The notes under the pieces: generated by a model | Databases searched by the model: none | What the model was told of the DNA's origin: nothing | The model's input: only the letters and a program-made list of their open reading frames with translations | From: JBBDJG01 sp040880005 | GTDB taxonomy: Bacteria > Actinomycetota > Thermoleophilia > Solirubrobacterales > JBBDJG01 | NCBI GenBank assembly: GCA_040880005.1 | Contig: JBBDJG010000028.1 | Span: forward strand, 23,009-87,008 | Direction: 5' to 3' | Length of the DNA stretch: 64,000 nt | In this document: in pieces, positions 32,728 to 41,256 of the stretch | How positions within the stretch are numbered: the first letter of the stretch is position 1 | Layout: the number at the start of each line of letters is the position of its first letter | Made by a program: the position numbers and the translations under genes

Positions 32728-33912
32728 GTGGAAAAGGCAAAGAGCGCATCCAAGGCACCGAAAGAAGGAACGAAGAGGGCCGTGAAAGAGGTCGCCAGCG
32801 AGGGGAAGCGCGATTCTGGCAAGGACGGCGCGCTCAAGGCAGCACTCACGCAGATAGAGCGCGAGCACGGCCAGGGGTCGGTGATGAAGCTCGGCGACGA
32901 TGCCTTCAAGGTCGCTGTCGCTGCGGTGCCAACCGGCGCGCTGTCGCTCGACCTCGCGCTCGGAGTCGGCGGCGTGCCGCGCGGTCGTATCGTGGAGATC
33001 TTCGGTCCCGAGGCCTCCGGCAAGACGACGCTGGTGTACGAGATCATTGCTCAAGCCCAGAAGCTCGGCGGCGTCTGCGCCTTCATCGACGCCGAGCACG
33101 CGATCGACCCGATCTACGCGCGCCGCATCGGCGTCGACGTGGACGAGCTGCTGGTCTCGCAGCCCGACTACGGCGAGCAGGCGCTCGAGATCGCCGACGT
33201 GCTGATTCGCTCCGGCGCGATCGACGTCGTCGCGATCGATTCGGTCGCGGCGCTCACGCCGCGCGCCGAGCTGGAAGGCGCCATGGAAGACCAGACGGTC
33301 GGCCTGCAAGCGCGTCTGATGTCCAAGGCGCTGCGCAAGCTGGCCGGCAACCTCAACCGCGCCAACACGGTCTGCCTGTTCACGAACCAGATCCGCGAGA
33401 AGATCGGGGTCATGTTCGGGTCGAACGAGACCCAGCCCGGTGGCCGGGCGCTCAAGTTCTACTCGTCGCAGCGCATCGACATGCGCCGTATCGAAACGCT
33501 GAAGGAAGGAACCGAAGCCGTTGGCAACCGGGTGCGGGTGAAGGTCGTCAAGAACAAGGTCGCTGCACCGTTCAGGCAGGCGGAGTTCGACATCGAGTAC
33601 GGGCTCGGATTCTCCTCGGAAGGATGTCTGATCGACCTCGGCGTGGAGCACGACATCGTGCAGAAGTCCGGGGCGTTCTTCAGCTACGACGGCGAGCGTC
33701 TGGGACAGGGCCGCAACAACGCCAAGGCGTTCTTGACTGAGCACAGCGACATTGCCCGCCAGATCGAGCAGAAGATCTACCAGGCGCTCGGGATCGAGCG
33801 AATCGCTGCGGGGCCCGCGGTGGACACCGCCGCTCCCAACGGCGCGGCACCCGAGTCGGCCGGGGCGCCCGAGCCGCCCGAGTCGGCCGGGGCGCAGCGC
33901 AAGGCCGCGTAG
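32728..33912 (+). CDS. recA: Recombinase A with Lys-rich N-terminal extension
   Basis: DNA-dependent ATPase for homologous recombination and LexA cleavage. GTG 32728 follows GGAG at 5 nt and gives 394 residues; GTG 32692 or TTG 32701 are possible. Walker A GPEASGKT is at 93-100, about 27 residues later than in E. coli; the extra N-terminal segment is Lys/Ala/Ser-rich. L2 loop FTNQIREKIGVMFG and YSSQRIDMRRIETLK are intact. The C-terminal tail is Ala/Pro-rich rather than strongly acidic. No recX follows. Confidence 0.96.
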   Translation: MEKAKSASKAPKEGTKRAVKEVASEGKRDSGKDGALKAALTQIEREHGQGSVMKLGDDAFKVAVAAVPTGALSLDLALGVGGVPRGRIVEIFGPEASGKTTLVYEIIAQAQKLGGVCAFIDAEHAIDPIYARRIGVDVDELLVSQPDYGEQALEIADVLIRSGAIDVVAIDSVAALTPRAELEGAMEDQTVGLQARLMSKALRKLAGNLNRANTVCLFTNQIREKIGVMFGSNETQPGGRALKFYSSQRIDMRRIETLKEGTEAVGNRVRVKVVKNKVAAPFRQAEFDIEYGLGFSSEGCLIDLGVEHDIVQKSGAFFSYDGERLGQGRNNAKAFLTEHSDIARQIEQKIYQALGIERIAAGPAVDTAAPNGAAPESAGAPEPPESAGAQRKAA

Positions 33913-33998
33913 AGGGCAGAGAGCCGGATTCGCTCAGGACATAGTTGGGGCTGCCGAATGATCCTGTGATGGATCGGCGCCCGCGACGTAGTACAGGT

Positions 33999-34086
33999 AT
34001 GAACGAGACTGCCGCAGCGGCCCTGCCGGCGCTGGAAGCGCCGGAGTTGAGCTTCGAGGCTCTGTACCGATCGAGTCGCGACGAGC
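33999..34086 (+). pseudogene. N-terminal fragment of an ECF sigma factor
   Basis: ATG 33999 opens about 29 residues ending LSFEALYRSSRDE, the start of the sigma region 2 pattern (SFEALYRSSRDEVYAYV). The sigma homology stops at about 34086, where a different gene's sequence begins in another frame. Region 2 core and region 4 are absent. Part of the debris filling 33913-34334. Confidence 0.5.
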
Positions 34087-34087
34087 G

Positions 34088-34338
34088 GCGACGGGGTCCA
34101 GTCCGGGGCGACGCTCGAGCTTCGTATTCCCTCCGCGCGCGTGCAGGACGCGCTCGCCGATCTTTCCCAACTGGCGCACGTGCGCGAGCGCAGCCAGAGC
34201 ACGGCGGACATCACCTCAGACTTCGTGTCGGTGCGGGCCCGGATCGGCCGTGCCCAGCGCGAGCGGGCGCTGGCTCGCAGGAGCAGGTCGCGTCTCCGGA
34301 ACGGGACCCGGCCGAACGCTAACCTAGTAGCGCGATGA
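34088..34338 (+). pseudogene. Internal fragment of a DUF4349 protein
   Basis: From about 34090, in a different frame from the sigma fragment, the sequence reads GVQSGATLELRIPSARVQD, then ALADLSQLAHVRERSQSTAD and FVSVRARIGRAQRERA, the DUF4349 pattern. There is no N-terminus, and homology fades before the stop at 34336-34338, so the coiled-coil and membrane segment are lost. DUF4349 genes often follow ECF sigma genes, so one deletion probably fused two neighbours. Confidence 0.55.
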
Positions 34339-35660
34339 AGCGCTACCACGTCACGACCTTCGGCTGCCAGATGAACGAGCACGATTCCGAGCGCATGAAG
34401 GGGATGCTCGAGGCGCTCGGCTACGAGCAGGCGGGCGAGCGTAACGACGCGGATCTGATCCTCTTCAACACCTGCTCGATCCGCGAGTCGGCCGACAATC
34501 GCCTGATCGGCAACCTCGGTGAGGCCAAGCGGCTGAAAGCCGAGCATCCCGATCGATTGGTGGGGGTCGGAGGATGCTGGTCACAGTCGCTCAAGGACGA
34601 GGTGTTCGAACGATTTCCGTTCGTGGACGTGGCTTTCGGCCCGAGCCAGATCGACAAACTCGGCGAGTTCCTCCAGGCCGATGACCTCTCCGCTCAGGGC
34701 TACTTCGAGTTCGAGGGCTTCGCGGGCGACCTGCCGATGAAGCGCGAGCGCCCGTACCAGGCCTGGGTGCAGGTCTCCGTCGGCTGCAACTGCGTGTGTT
34801 CGTACTGCATCGTGCCCTCGACACGCGGGCGCGAGCGCAGTCGCAGCCCCGCCGATCTGGTGGCGGAGGTCGAAAGGCTTGCGGTGGACGGAGTCAAGGA
34901 GATAACGCTGCTCGGCCAGAACGTCAACTCCTACGGCCGCGACCTGTCAAAGGACGAGCGCATCGACTTTGCCGACCTGCTCACCCTGATCGACGCCGTC
35001 GAGGGCATCGAGCGCATCCGTTACACGAGCCCGCACCCGAAGGACGTACGCGAAAAGCTCGTTCGCGCCCATCTGGAGCTTCCCACCGTGTGCGAGCACA
35101 TTCACCTCCCCCTGCAGTCGGGTTCGAGCCGCATCCTCAAGGCAATGCGCCGGACATACGATCGCGGTCGCTACATGCAGCGCGTGGCAATGATCCGCGA
35201 GCAGTTGCCCGACTGCGCGCTGACGACAGACATCATCGTTGGCTTCCCCGGTGAAACCGACGAGGACTTCGAGCAGACGCTGGAGGTCGTGAGCGAGGTC
35301 GGCTACGACTCCGCGTTCACCTTCGTCTTCTCGGCGCGGAGGGAGACCGAGGCGGCCGGTTTGGCGGGTCAGATCGCGCACCCGGTAAAGCGGGAGCGCA
35401 TGGAGCGCCTCGTGGAGTTGGTGCAGCGTCGCGCGCTGGAACGGGGCAGGCGGTTCGTCGGAACCCGGCAGGAAGTGCTGGTCGAGGGAACAAGCCGCAC
35501 CGACCCGGCGAAACTGCGCGGTCGCACGCGTCACAACAAGACTGTCAACTTCAGCGGCACGGCGATCGCCGGCGAGCTCGCTTTCGTGGACATCACCGCG
35601 GCCACATCGACGACGCTGGCTGGCGAGCAGTCGCTGGTCGCGGCCTCCGCAGCTCCGTGA
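34335..35660 (+). CDS. miaB: tRNA-2-methylthio-N6-dimethylallyladenosine-37 synthase
   Basis: Radical-SAM methylthiotransferase modifying A37 of tRNAs reading UNN codons. 441 residues. First cluster ligands Cys11, Cys47 and Cys81 (TFGCQMN, NTCSIR, GGCWSQ); radical SAM cluster Cys151, 155 and 158; TRAM domain at the C-terminus. Its substrate base is first prenylated by MiaA, encoded next with a 4-bp overlap. Confidence 0.96.
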   Translation: MKRYHVTTFGCQMNEHDSERMKGMLEALGYEQAGERNDADLILFNTCSIRESADNRLIGNLGEAKRLKAEHPDRLVGVGGCWSQSLKDEVFERFPFVDVAFGPSQIDKLGEFLQADDLSAQGYFEFEGFAGDLPMKRERPYQAWVQVSVGCNCVCSYCIVPSTRGRERSRSPADLVAEVERLAVDGVKEITLLGQNVNSYGRDLSKDERIDFADLLTLIDAVEGIERIRYTSPHPKDVREKLVRAHLELPTVCEHIHLPLQSGSSRILKAMRRTYDRGRYMQRVAMIREQLPDCALTTDIIVGFPGETDEDFEQTLEVVSEVGYDSAFTFVFSARRETEAAGLAGQIAHPVKRERMERLVELVQRRALERGRRFVGTRQEVLVEGTSRTDPAKLRGRTRHNKTVNFSGTAIAGELAFVDITAATSTTLAGEQSLVAASAAP

Positions 35661-36562
35661 TCGCGCTGTTCGGCCCGACGGGTGTGGGCAAGACGCAGAC
35701 GGCGATCGAGCTGGCCGCGCTGCTGCGCGAGCGTGGCGAGGACCCGGTCGCGATCTCGGCCGACGCGATCCAGGTCTACCGCGGGCTCGATCTGCTGTCC
35801 GGCAAGCCGTCCGCCGAGCAGCTCGACCAGCTCGAGCACAGGCTGCTTTCGTTCGTGCCGCTGAACGAGGAATACAGCGCCGGACAGTTCGCGGCCGCCG
35901 CCCATGCCGAGATCGACGAGGCGCTCGCGGCCGGTCGCACGCCGATCGTGGTCGGCGGAACCGGGTTGTATCTGCGCGCGGCGTTGACCGAGCTGGAACT
36001 GAAGCCGCCGCCGCAGGCGGGACTGCGCGAAGACATCGAGCGTGACATGGCGCAAATCGGCGCGCAGCGCATGCATGGGCTGCTTTCCGAAGACACGGCT
36101 GGCTCCGTTCATCCCAATGATCGCAAGCGGATTGTTCGTGCGCTCGAGTTGGAGCGTATGGGAGAGCGCCCCTATACGCGGTCGGACCAACTGTGGTCGG
36201 ACGAGCTGCGCCGGCCCGCATCGCTGTTCGGCATCGTCGCCGAGCGCGATCCGCTCGCCGCGCGGGTGTCGCAGCGTGTGGACGAGATGCTGTCGCAGGG
36301 AGCGGCTGGAGAGGTGGAGCAGGCGATCGAGCTGGGCATCTCCAGGACGGCGCGCAAGGCGCTCGGCTTCCGCGAGCTGGCCGCGTACGCTGCGGGCGAC
36401 GTCGAGCGCGACGAGGTTGCGGCGGAGATCACGCGCAGGCACCTCGCCTACGCCAAGCGCCAGATGACCTGGATGCGCAAGCTGGCCGGCGTGGAGATCG
36501 TCGATCGCTCGGAGATGACGGATGCCGACGCGGCGCACGTCGTGCTGGCGGCGGTCGCATAA
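35657..36562 (+). CDS. miaA: tRNA dimethylallyltransferase
   Basis: Transfers a dimethylallyl group to A37 of tRNA. 301 residues from GTG 35657. P-loop GPTGVGKT (6-13), SADAIQVYRGLDLLSGKP, VGGTGLYLRA and the C-terminal RQMTWMRKL. Coupled to miaB; both act on the same base in sequence. Confidence 0.96.
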   Translation: MIALFGPTGVGKTQTAIELAALLRERGEDPVAISADAIQVYRGLDLLSGKPSAEQLDQLEHRLLSFVPLNEEYSAGQFAAAAHAEIDEALAAGRTPIVVGGTGLYLRAALTELELKPPPQAGLREDIERDMAQIGAQRMHGLLSEDTAGSVHPNDRKRIVRALELERMGERPYTRSDQLWSDELRRPASLFGIVAERDPLAARVSQRVDEMLSQGAAGEVEQAIELGISRTARKALGFRELAAYAAGDVERDEVAAEITRRHLAYAKRQMTWMRKLAGVEIVDRSEMTDADAAHVVLAAVA

Positions 36563-36574
36563 ACTGCGCGCTCC

Positions 36575-37432
36575 TTGACCCTCGCCTTCGAAAAGTGGCA
36601 GGCGCTCGGCAACGACTACATGATCGTGGAGCAGGAATCGCTCCCGTTCGCCCTGACGCCCGCGCGCGTGCGGATGATGTGCGCGCCTCACTTCGGTTGC
36701 GCTTCCGATGGGGTGCTGCTGCTGGCGCGCCCCGACGACGAGCGTCACGTGGCGCGCCTGCGAATCTTCAACCCCGACGGATCGGAGGCCGAGCTGTCGG
36801 GAAACGGCGCCCGCGAGGCGGCTCTGTATCTGCACCGCCGCGGCTGGACCGATGCCGGCAGCTTTTCGATCGTGACCGACGCCGGCGAGATAACGCCGAC
36901 GATCACGTCCGAGCGCACCTGCCGGATGGAGATCGGGCGCGCGACGCTGAGGTCCGCGGACTTCCCCTCGGGCGGTGCCGACGGCAAAGGCACGGTGGTG
37001 GCCGACGGCCGCGAGTTTGCCTTTCAGCACGTCCACGTGGGCAACCCTCAGTGCGTGATCGACGTCGGCGAGGAGCTCGGCAGTATCGACCTGGCGCGCT
37101 TCGGGCCGGGGATCGAGTCGAACGAGCTGTTCCCGAACCGAACCAACGTGTCCTTCGTTCGCACCGCGGGGCCCGGCCAGCTGCGCGCCCGCATCTTCGA
37201 GCGCGGCGTCGGCGAGACGTTGTCGTCGGGCACGGGTGCGTCGGGAGCGGCGGTGGCGAGCGTCGTCGGTGGGCGGGCGAGCACGCCCGTGACCGTGACG
37301 CTGGACGGTGGGCAGTTGGAGGTGGAGGTCTCGGACCAGCTCGACGTGACGCTGAGCGGATGGGCGGAGCACGTCTTCTCGGGCAGCTTGTCGGAGGACC
37401 TCGTGCGAGCGCTGGAGCAGGCAGATGACTAG
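36575..37432 (+). CDS. dapF: DapF-fold protein with both catalytic cysteines replaced by serine
   Basis: Homologue of diaminopimelate epimerase (LL- to meso-DAP). 285 residues from TTG 36575. Fold and ligand residues are present: LGNDYMIVE (Asn13), FNPDGSEAELSGNGAR, GNPQCV, Asn191 in TNVSFV, and FERGVGET. Canonical enzymes have Cys73 before GNG and Cys217 before GSG; here these are Ser75 and Ser218, and the nearby non-catalytic cysteines are Glu81 and Ser223. Epimerase activity is therefore doubtful. Lies 24 bp before an LL-DAP-aminotransferase-like gene. The reading frame is clean, so the changes are not decay. Confidence 0.88.
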   Translation: MTLAFEKWQALGNDYMIVEQESLPFALTPARVRMMCAPHFGCASDGVLLLARPDDERHVARLRIFNPDGSEAELSGNGAREAALYLHRRGWTDAGSFSIVTDAGEITPTITSERTCRMEIGRATLRSADFPSGGADGKGTVVADGREFAFQHVHVGNPQCVIDVGEELGSIDLARFGPGIESNELFPNRTNVSFVRTAGPGQLRARIFERGVGETLSSGTGASGAAVASVVGGRASTPVTVTLDGGQLEVEVSDQLDVTLSGWAEHVFSGSLSEDLVRALEQADD

Positions 37433-37456
37433 CCCGCTCGGCAGTGAGGAGGCACG

Positions 37457-38620
37457 ATGAAACCGGCCAAGCGCCTCGATCGGATCGCTCCCTACATGTT
37501 CGCCGAGCTGGAGAAGCGCATCGCGGCGAAGCGCGAGCAGGGCACCGACGTGATCTCGCTGGGAATCGGGGATCCGGATCTGCCGACCCCACGCCACATC
37601 ATCGAGGCGATGATCTCTGCGCTGAATGACCCGGGCACGCACCAGTATCCAACCAACCGTGGCCGTGGGGAGTTCCGCGAGGCGGTGGCCGCGTTCTACC
37701 GGTCGCGCTTCGGCGTCACGCTCGACCCGGCGACCCAGGTGATCCCCGCGATCGGCGGCAAGGAGTGCATCTACAACATCAACTTCGCCTACCTCGACGC
37801 GGGCGACGCCGCCCTTGCGAGCGATCCCGGATATCCCGTCTATACCGGTGGTCCCTTGCTGGCCGGCGGTGAGCCGGTGTTGATGCCGCTCCTGCCGGAG
37901 CGATCCTTTGCGCCCGACCTCGGCGCGATTCCCGCGGAGAAGCTGGAGCGCGCGCGGGTGATGTTCCTGAACTATCCGAACAATCCCACCGGCGCGATCG
38001 TGCCCGTCGGGTTGTTCGAGCAGGTCGTCGCCTTCGCGCGCGAGCACGACCTCCTGGTCGTGCACGACAACGCCTACTCCGAGCTGACCTACGACGGCTA
38101 CGTCGCGCCGAGCTTTCTTGCCACCGAAGGCGCGCTCGACGTCGGAGTGGAGGTCTTTTCCCTTTCCAAGTCGTACAACATGACCGGCTGGCGCTGCGCC
38201 GCGATCGCCGGCAACGAGCAGGCGATCGAGACCTACTGGAAGCTCAAGACGAATGTGGACTCGGGCCTGTTCGAGGCGATCCAGCTCGCCGGTGCCGCGG
38301 CGCTGTCGGGGCCGCAGGACTGCGTCGAGCAGATGTGCGCGATCTACGCCCGGCGCCGCGACCTGGTGCTCGGCGCGCTGGCCGACATCGGCATCGACCT
38401 GGAGCCACCGAAGGGCACGATCTATATCTGGGCCCCGGTCCCGGAAGGACACAGCTCGGCTTCATTTGCCGAGCAGGTGCTGGAGCGCTCGGCGGTCGTG
38501 GTGTCGCCCGGCTCGACCTACGGGCCTCACGGGGAGGGCTTCTTCCGCATCTCGCTGACCGTTGCCGACGACCGGCTCGCCGAGGCGGTCGAGCGCATGC
38601 GCGACAGCCTCGGTGGTTAG
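37457..38620 (+). CDS. Class I PLP aminotransferase, LL-diaminopimelate aminotransferase-like
   Basis: 387 residues. Motifs: ISLGIGDPDLPTP, DPGTHQYPTNRG, PAIGGKECIYN, LNYPNNPTGA, VVHDNAYSELTYDG and the PLP-lysine in SLSKSYNMTGWR. The overall pattern matches DapL-type enzymes, which make LL-DAP from tetrahydrodipicolinate in one step, bypassing DapC/D/E; adjacency to dapF supports this. N-acetyl-LL-DAP/other amino-acid aminotransferases of the same subgroup cannot be excluded. Confidence 0.85.
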   Translation: MKPAKRLDRIAPYMFAELEKRIAAKREQGTDVISLGIGDPDLPTPRHIIEAMISALNDPGTHQYPTNRGRGEFREAVAAFYRSRFGVTLDPATQVIPAIGGKECIYNINFAYLDAGDAALASDPGYPVYTGGPLLAGGEPVLMPLLPERSFAPDLGAIPAEKLERARVMFLNYPNNPTGAIVPVGLFEQVVAFAREHDLLVVHDNAYSELTYDGYVAPSFLATEGALDVGVEVFSLSKSYNMTGWRCAAIAGNEQAIETYWKLKTNVDSGLFEAIQLAGAAALSGPQDCVEQMCAIYARRRDLVLGALADIGIDLEPPKGTIYIWAPVPEGHSSASFAEQVLERSAVVVSPGSTYGPHGEGFFRISLTVADDRLAEAVERMRDSLGG

Positions 38621-38643
38621 CTGCCCGCCGCGTAGAACGAACA

Positions 38644-38677
38644 ACGAGGGGGCTTCGCCCCCTTCGATACCCCCTCA
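38644..38677. repeat. Hairpin repeat, copy 1 (before hflX)
   Basis: GGGGGC-TTC-GCCCCC stem-loop inside a 34-bp unit starting ACGAGG and ending TTCGATACCCCCTCA. The same unit occurs at 56136-56167 with a stem one base pair shorter. It may act as a bidirectional terminator after the aminotransferase gene. Confidence 0.7.
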
Positions 38678-38705
38678 CGTGCGAGGGTCGGCCCACGGCC
38701 GCCCC

Positions 38706-38711
38706 TAGAAT
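38706..38711 (+). promoter_or_regulatory. -10 box of hflX
   Basis: TAGAAT ends 6 nt before the GTG at 38718, so transcription should start on the start codon. No clear -35 within the GC-rich upstream sequence. Confidence 0.5.
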
Positions 38712-38717
38712 GAGATT

Positions 38718-40073
38718 GTGGAACGGACCAAGAAGCACGACCGCGCGAGGCAGTCGCGCTACGCGTCCAAGTCGGACGCGGGCATCGCGAACCCGCGTGC
38801 ACGCCAGCGGGCGCTTTGCGTGGCGGCCCTGCCGCCGGTGCGGCACGCCGGCGAGGGCATCGACGAGCTGGCGGAGTTGAAGGAGCTGTTGCGGACTGCC
38901 GGCGTCGCTGTGGCCGGCGAGCTGGTCCAGCGCCGCCCGCACCCCGACCCCAACGCGTATCTCGGAGCAGGGAAGCTGACCGAGCTCAAGCACGCGGCGC
39001 AGGCTGTGGACGCCAACCTGATCGCCTGCGACGACGAGCTGCTGCCACGCCAGGAGCGCAACCTCGAGCGGGAGGTCGGGCTGCCCGTGATCGACCGCAC
39101 GGCGGTCATCCTCGACATCTTCGCCGACCATGCCGATTCCGCGGAAGGCAAGCTTCAGGTCGAGCTGGCGCAGCTCGAGTACAACCTTGCGCGCATGGCG
39201 GGGCTGTGGACGCATCTCGAGCGACTCGGTGGCGGAATCGGAACGCGCGGCCCGGGGGAGACCCAGATCGAGACCGACCGTCGCCTGGCGCGCGACCGCA
39301 TCGCCGCGCTCAAGCGACGCTTGCGCAGGACCGGCGAGACACGCCGGCTGGCCCGTCGCCAGCGCGAGGCCTCGGATCAACCGAGGGTCGCACTCGCCGG
39401 CTATACGAACGCAGGCAAGTCGACCTTGATGAACGCCTTGACCGACGCCGAGGCGTCGGTTGGCGAGCAGCTCTTTCACACGCTCGACCCCAAGACTCGC
39501 GCTTTCCGCTACGAGGGCCGCACGTATCTCTTGACCGACACGGTGGGGTTCATCCGCAAGCTCCCTCACCAACTCGTCGAGTCCTTCAAGGCCACGCTCG
39601 AAGAGACCATCAACGCCGACCTGATCCTGCACGTTGTGGACGCGGCCGTACCGGAACCCGAGCGCGAGGCGATGATCGCCGCGGTACAGGAGGTTCTCGG
39701 CGAGATCGGCGCCGAGCCGGTCCCGATGATTCTTGTGCTGAACAAGATCGATCTGCTGCCGGCGCAGGATCGGGAGCTGCTGGCTCGCCGGCCGTTGTGT
39801 TCGAGTCGCGACGCGGTGCTGCTCTCTGCCGCCACGGGCGAGGGTGTGGATGATCTGCGCTGTCGGATCGAGCGGGCATTCCGATCGCGGCTCGAGCCGG
39901 TTGAGCTGCTGGTGCCATTCGAGCAGGGTGGGATCCTCTCCGAGCTGCACGAGGTGGCAGGCGACCTCGAGCGCGAGGACACCATGGAGGGCGTGCTCGT
40001 GCGGGCTCGGGTGCCGGCTACGGTGGCGGAGCGCATGCGCCCGTACGAGTGCAACGGCCGGCGCGGCGCTTGA
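38718..40073 (+). CDS. hflX: GTPase HflX
   Basis: Ribosome-associated GTPase that splits stalled ribosomes under stress. 451 residues. N-terminal HflX domain (DPNAYLGAGKLTELK, DRTAVILDIFADHADSAEGKLQVELAQLEY, GIGTRGPGETQIETDRR), then the G domain with GYTNAGKS (228-235), DTVGFIRKLPH and NKIDLL. A basic stretch of ~25 residues precedes the domain. Stop overlaps the dut TTG start. Confidence 0.96.
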   Translation: MERTKKHDRARQSRYASKSDAGIANPRARQRALCVAALPPVRHAGEGIDELAELKELLRTAGVAVAGELVQRRPHPDPNAYLGAGKLTELKHAAQAVDANLIACDDELLPRQERNLEREVGLPVIDRTAVILDIFADHADSAEGKLQVELAQLEYNLARMAGLWTHLERLGGGIGTRGPGETQIETDRRLARDRIAALKRRLRRTGETRRLARRQREASDQPRVALAGYTNAGKSTLMNALTDAEASVGEQLFHTLDPKTRAFRYEGRTYLLTDTVGFIRKLPHQLVESFKATLEETINADLILHVVDAAVPEPEREAMIAAVQEVLGEIGAEPVPMILVLNKIDLLPAQDRELLARRPLCSSRDAVLLSAATGEGVDDLRCRIERAFRSRLEPVELLVPFEQGGILSELHEVAGDLEREDTMEGVLVRARVPATVAERMRPYECNGRRGA

Positions 40074-40501
40074 TCGTCGAGTTCACAGTGCTGAGCGAGC
40101 ATGGCCGCCAGCCGCGGCGCGCCCACGAGCACGATGCCGGCTATGACCTGCTCGCGGCGCAGGACGCCGTCATCGCCCCGGGCGAGCGGGCGAGTGTCGG
40201 CACCGGAATCGCGGTGGCGATCCCCGAAGGGCATGCCGGTCTCGTGCTGCCCCGTTCGGGGCTCGCGGCTCGCCACGGGATCGCGTTGGTCAACGCCCCT
40301 GGCTTGATCGACTCGGGCTATCGCGGCGAGCTGCGGGTGCTGTTGCTCAACACCGACCGACGCGAGCCGTTCGAGGTGCGAGTGGGGGAGCGCATAGCGC
40401 AGCTGCTGATAACCGCTGTCGAAGCGGTCGAGTTCTCGCAGGCGCGCGAACTGTCGGGCACGGCCCGAGGCGAGGACGGTTTCGGTTCGACCGGTCGCTA
40501 G
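40070..40501 (+). CDS. dut: Deoxyuridine triphosphatase
   Basis: Hydrolyses dUTP to dUMP, keeping uracil out of DNA. TTG 40070 overlaps the hflX stop (TTGA) and gives 143 residues with all five trimeric dUTPase motifs: DAGYDLLA, PRSGLAARHG, LIDSGYRGELRV, RIAQLLI and the Gly-rich C-terminal RGEDGFGSTGR. The stop codon overlaps that of the convergent methyltransferase gene. Confidence 0.95.
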   Translation: MIVEFTVLSEHGRQPRRAHEHDAGYDLLAAQDAVIAPGERASVGTGIAVAIPEGHAGLVLPRSGLAARHGIALVNAPGLIDSGYRGELRVLLLNTDRREPFEVRVGERIAQLLITAVEAVEFSQARELSGTARGEDGFGSTGR

Positions 40502-41256
40502 GGCCGTTCGAGGACGCAGACCACGCTGCCGACGTGGTCCGCGGTCGCGCCGATCTCGCGCCGGACCGCGTTGATCAGGCCTGCGCGTTCGCACTCGCGC
40601 TCGAGCTGATCGGCCGGCACCAGCCGCAGGCTCACCGAGTCTCGATGCTCGAGCACGTCCCCGGCAGACGACACGGCGCTGCGAAGCCGTTCGAGCACCA
40701 CGCTGCGGCCACGGTCGCGTGTCCTGATCGCTACAGGGAGGCTGGAGCAGGCCCAGCCGTCGGCCTCGCCCGTGTCGGGCAGCGGCGCGCGGTAGTCGGA
40801 GTCGATCGGCTCGTCGCCCAAGTCCATCAGCGCAGCCGCGAACAGACCGCCCGGCCTGAGATGACGCACGACGCGTTCGAGGAATCCTTGACGTTGGGCC
40901 CCGCCGCCCAAGAGCTGGACGAACTGCATCGGCGCAAGAACCAGGTCGAACTCGACGCCGAGGTCGAGCTCCCGTGCGTCGCCGACGACGGTCTTCACTT
41001 CGATTCGCGCCTGTGATGCGCGCTGTTCGAGTGCCGCCAGCAGTGCGGGGTCTCGATCGAGGGCGGTCAGAGCATGCCCCCTTCGTGCGAGATCGAGGCT
41101 GACGCGACCTGTGCCGCAGCCGATGTCGAGCACCCCGGCGCTCGAGCCGCTCGGTGCGGAGCGGGTCGCGAGCTTGCGCCAGAGCGCGAGGTCGGCACGA
41201 TACGCGCCGCATTCGATGTCGTGCCAGACGAAGCTGCCGGGCCCCGGGTCGCTCAC
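40498..41256 (-). CDS. Class I SAM-dependent methyltransferase
   Basis: 252 residues from GTG 41256. SAM-binding motif I VLDIGCGTGRVSLDLA, acidic motif II ALDRDPAL, motif III VVGDARELDL and FDLVLAPMQFVQLL. Overlaps the lipid-kinase stop by 4 bp, so the two are co-translated. Substrate unknown. Confidence 0.88.
   Translation of the reverse strand: MSDPGPGSFVWHDIECGAYRADLALWRKLATRSAPSGSSAGVLDIGCGTGRVSLDLARRGHALTALDRDPALLAALEQRASQARIEVKTVVGDARELDLGVEFDLVLAPMQFVQLLGGGAQRQGFLERVVRHLRPGGLFAAALMDLGDEPIDSDYRAPLPDTGEADGWACSSLPVAIRTRDRGRSVVLERLRSAVSSAGDVLEHRDSVSLRLVPADQLERECERAGLINAVRREIGATADHVGSVVCVLERP

Noticed and set aside
35531..38452. Very long minus-strand open frame opposite miaB-miaA-dapF-dapL
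   Set aside because: 973-codon shadow frame with Arg/His/Gln-rich composition, caused by codon bias of the four genuine genes.
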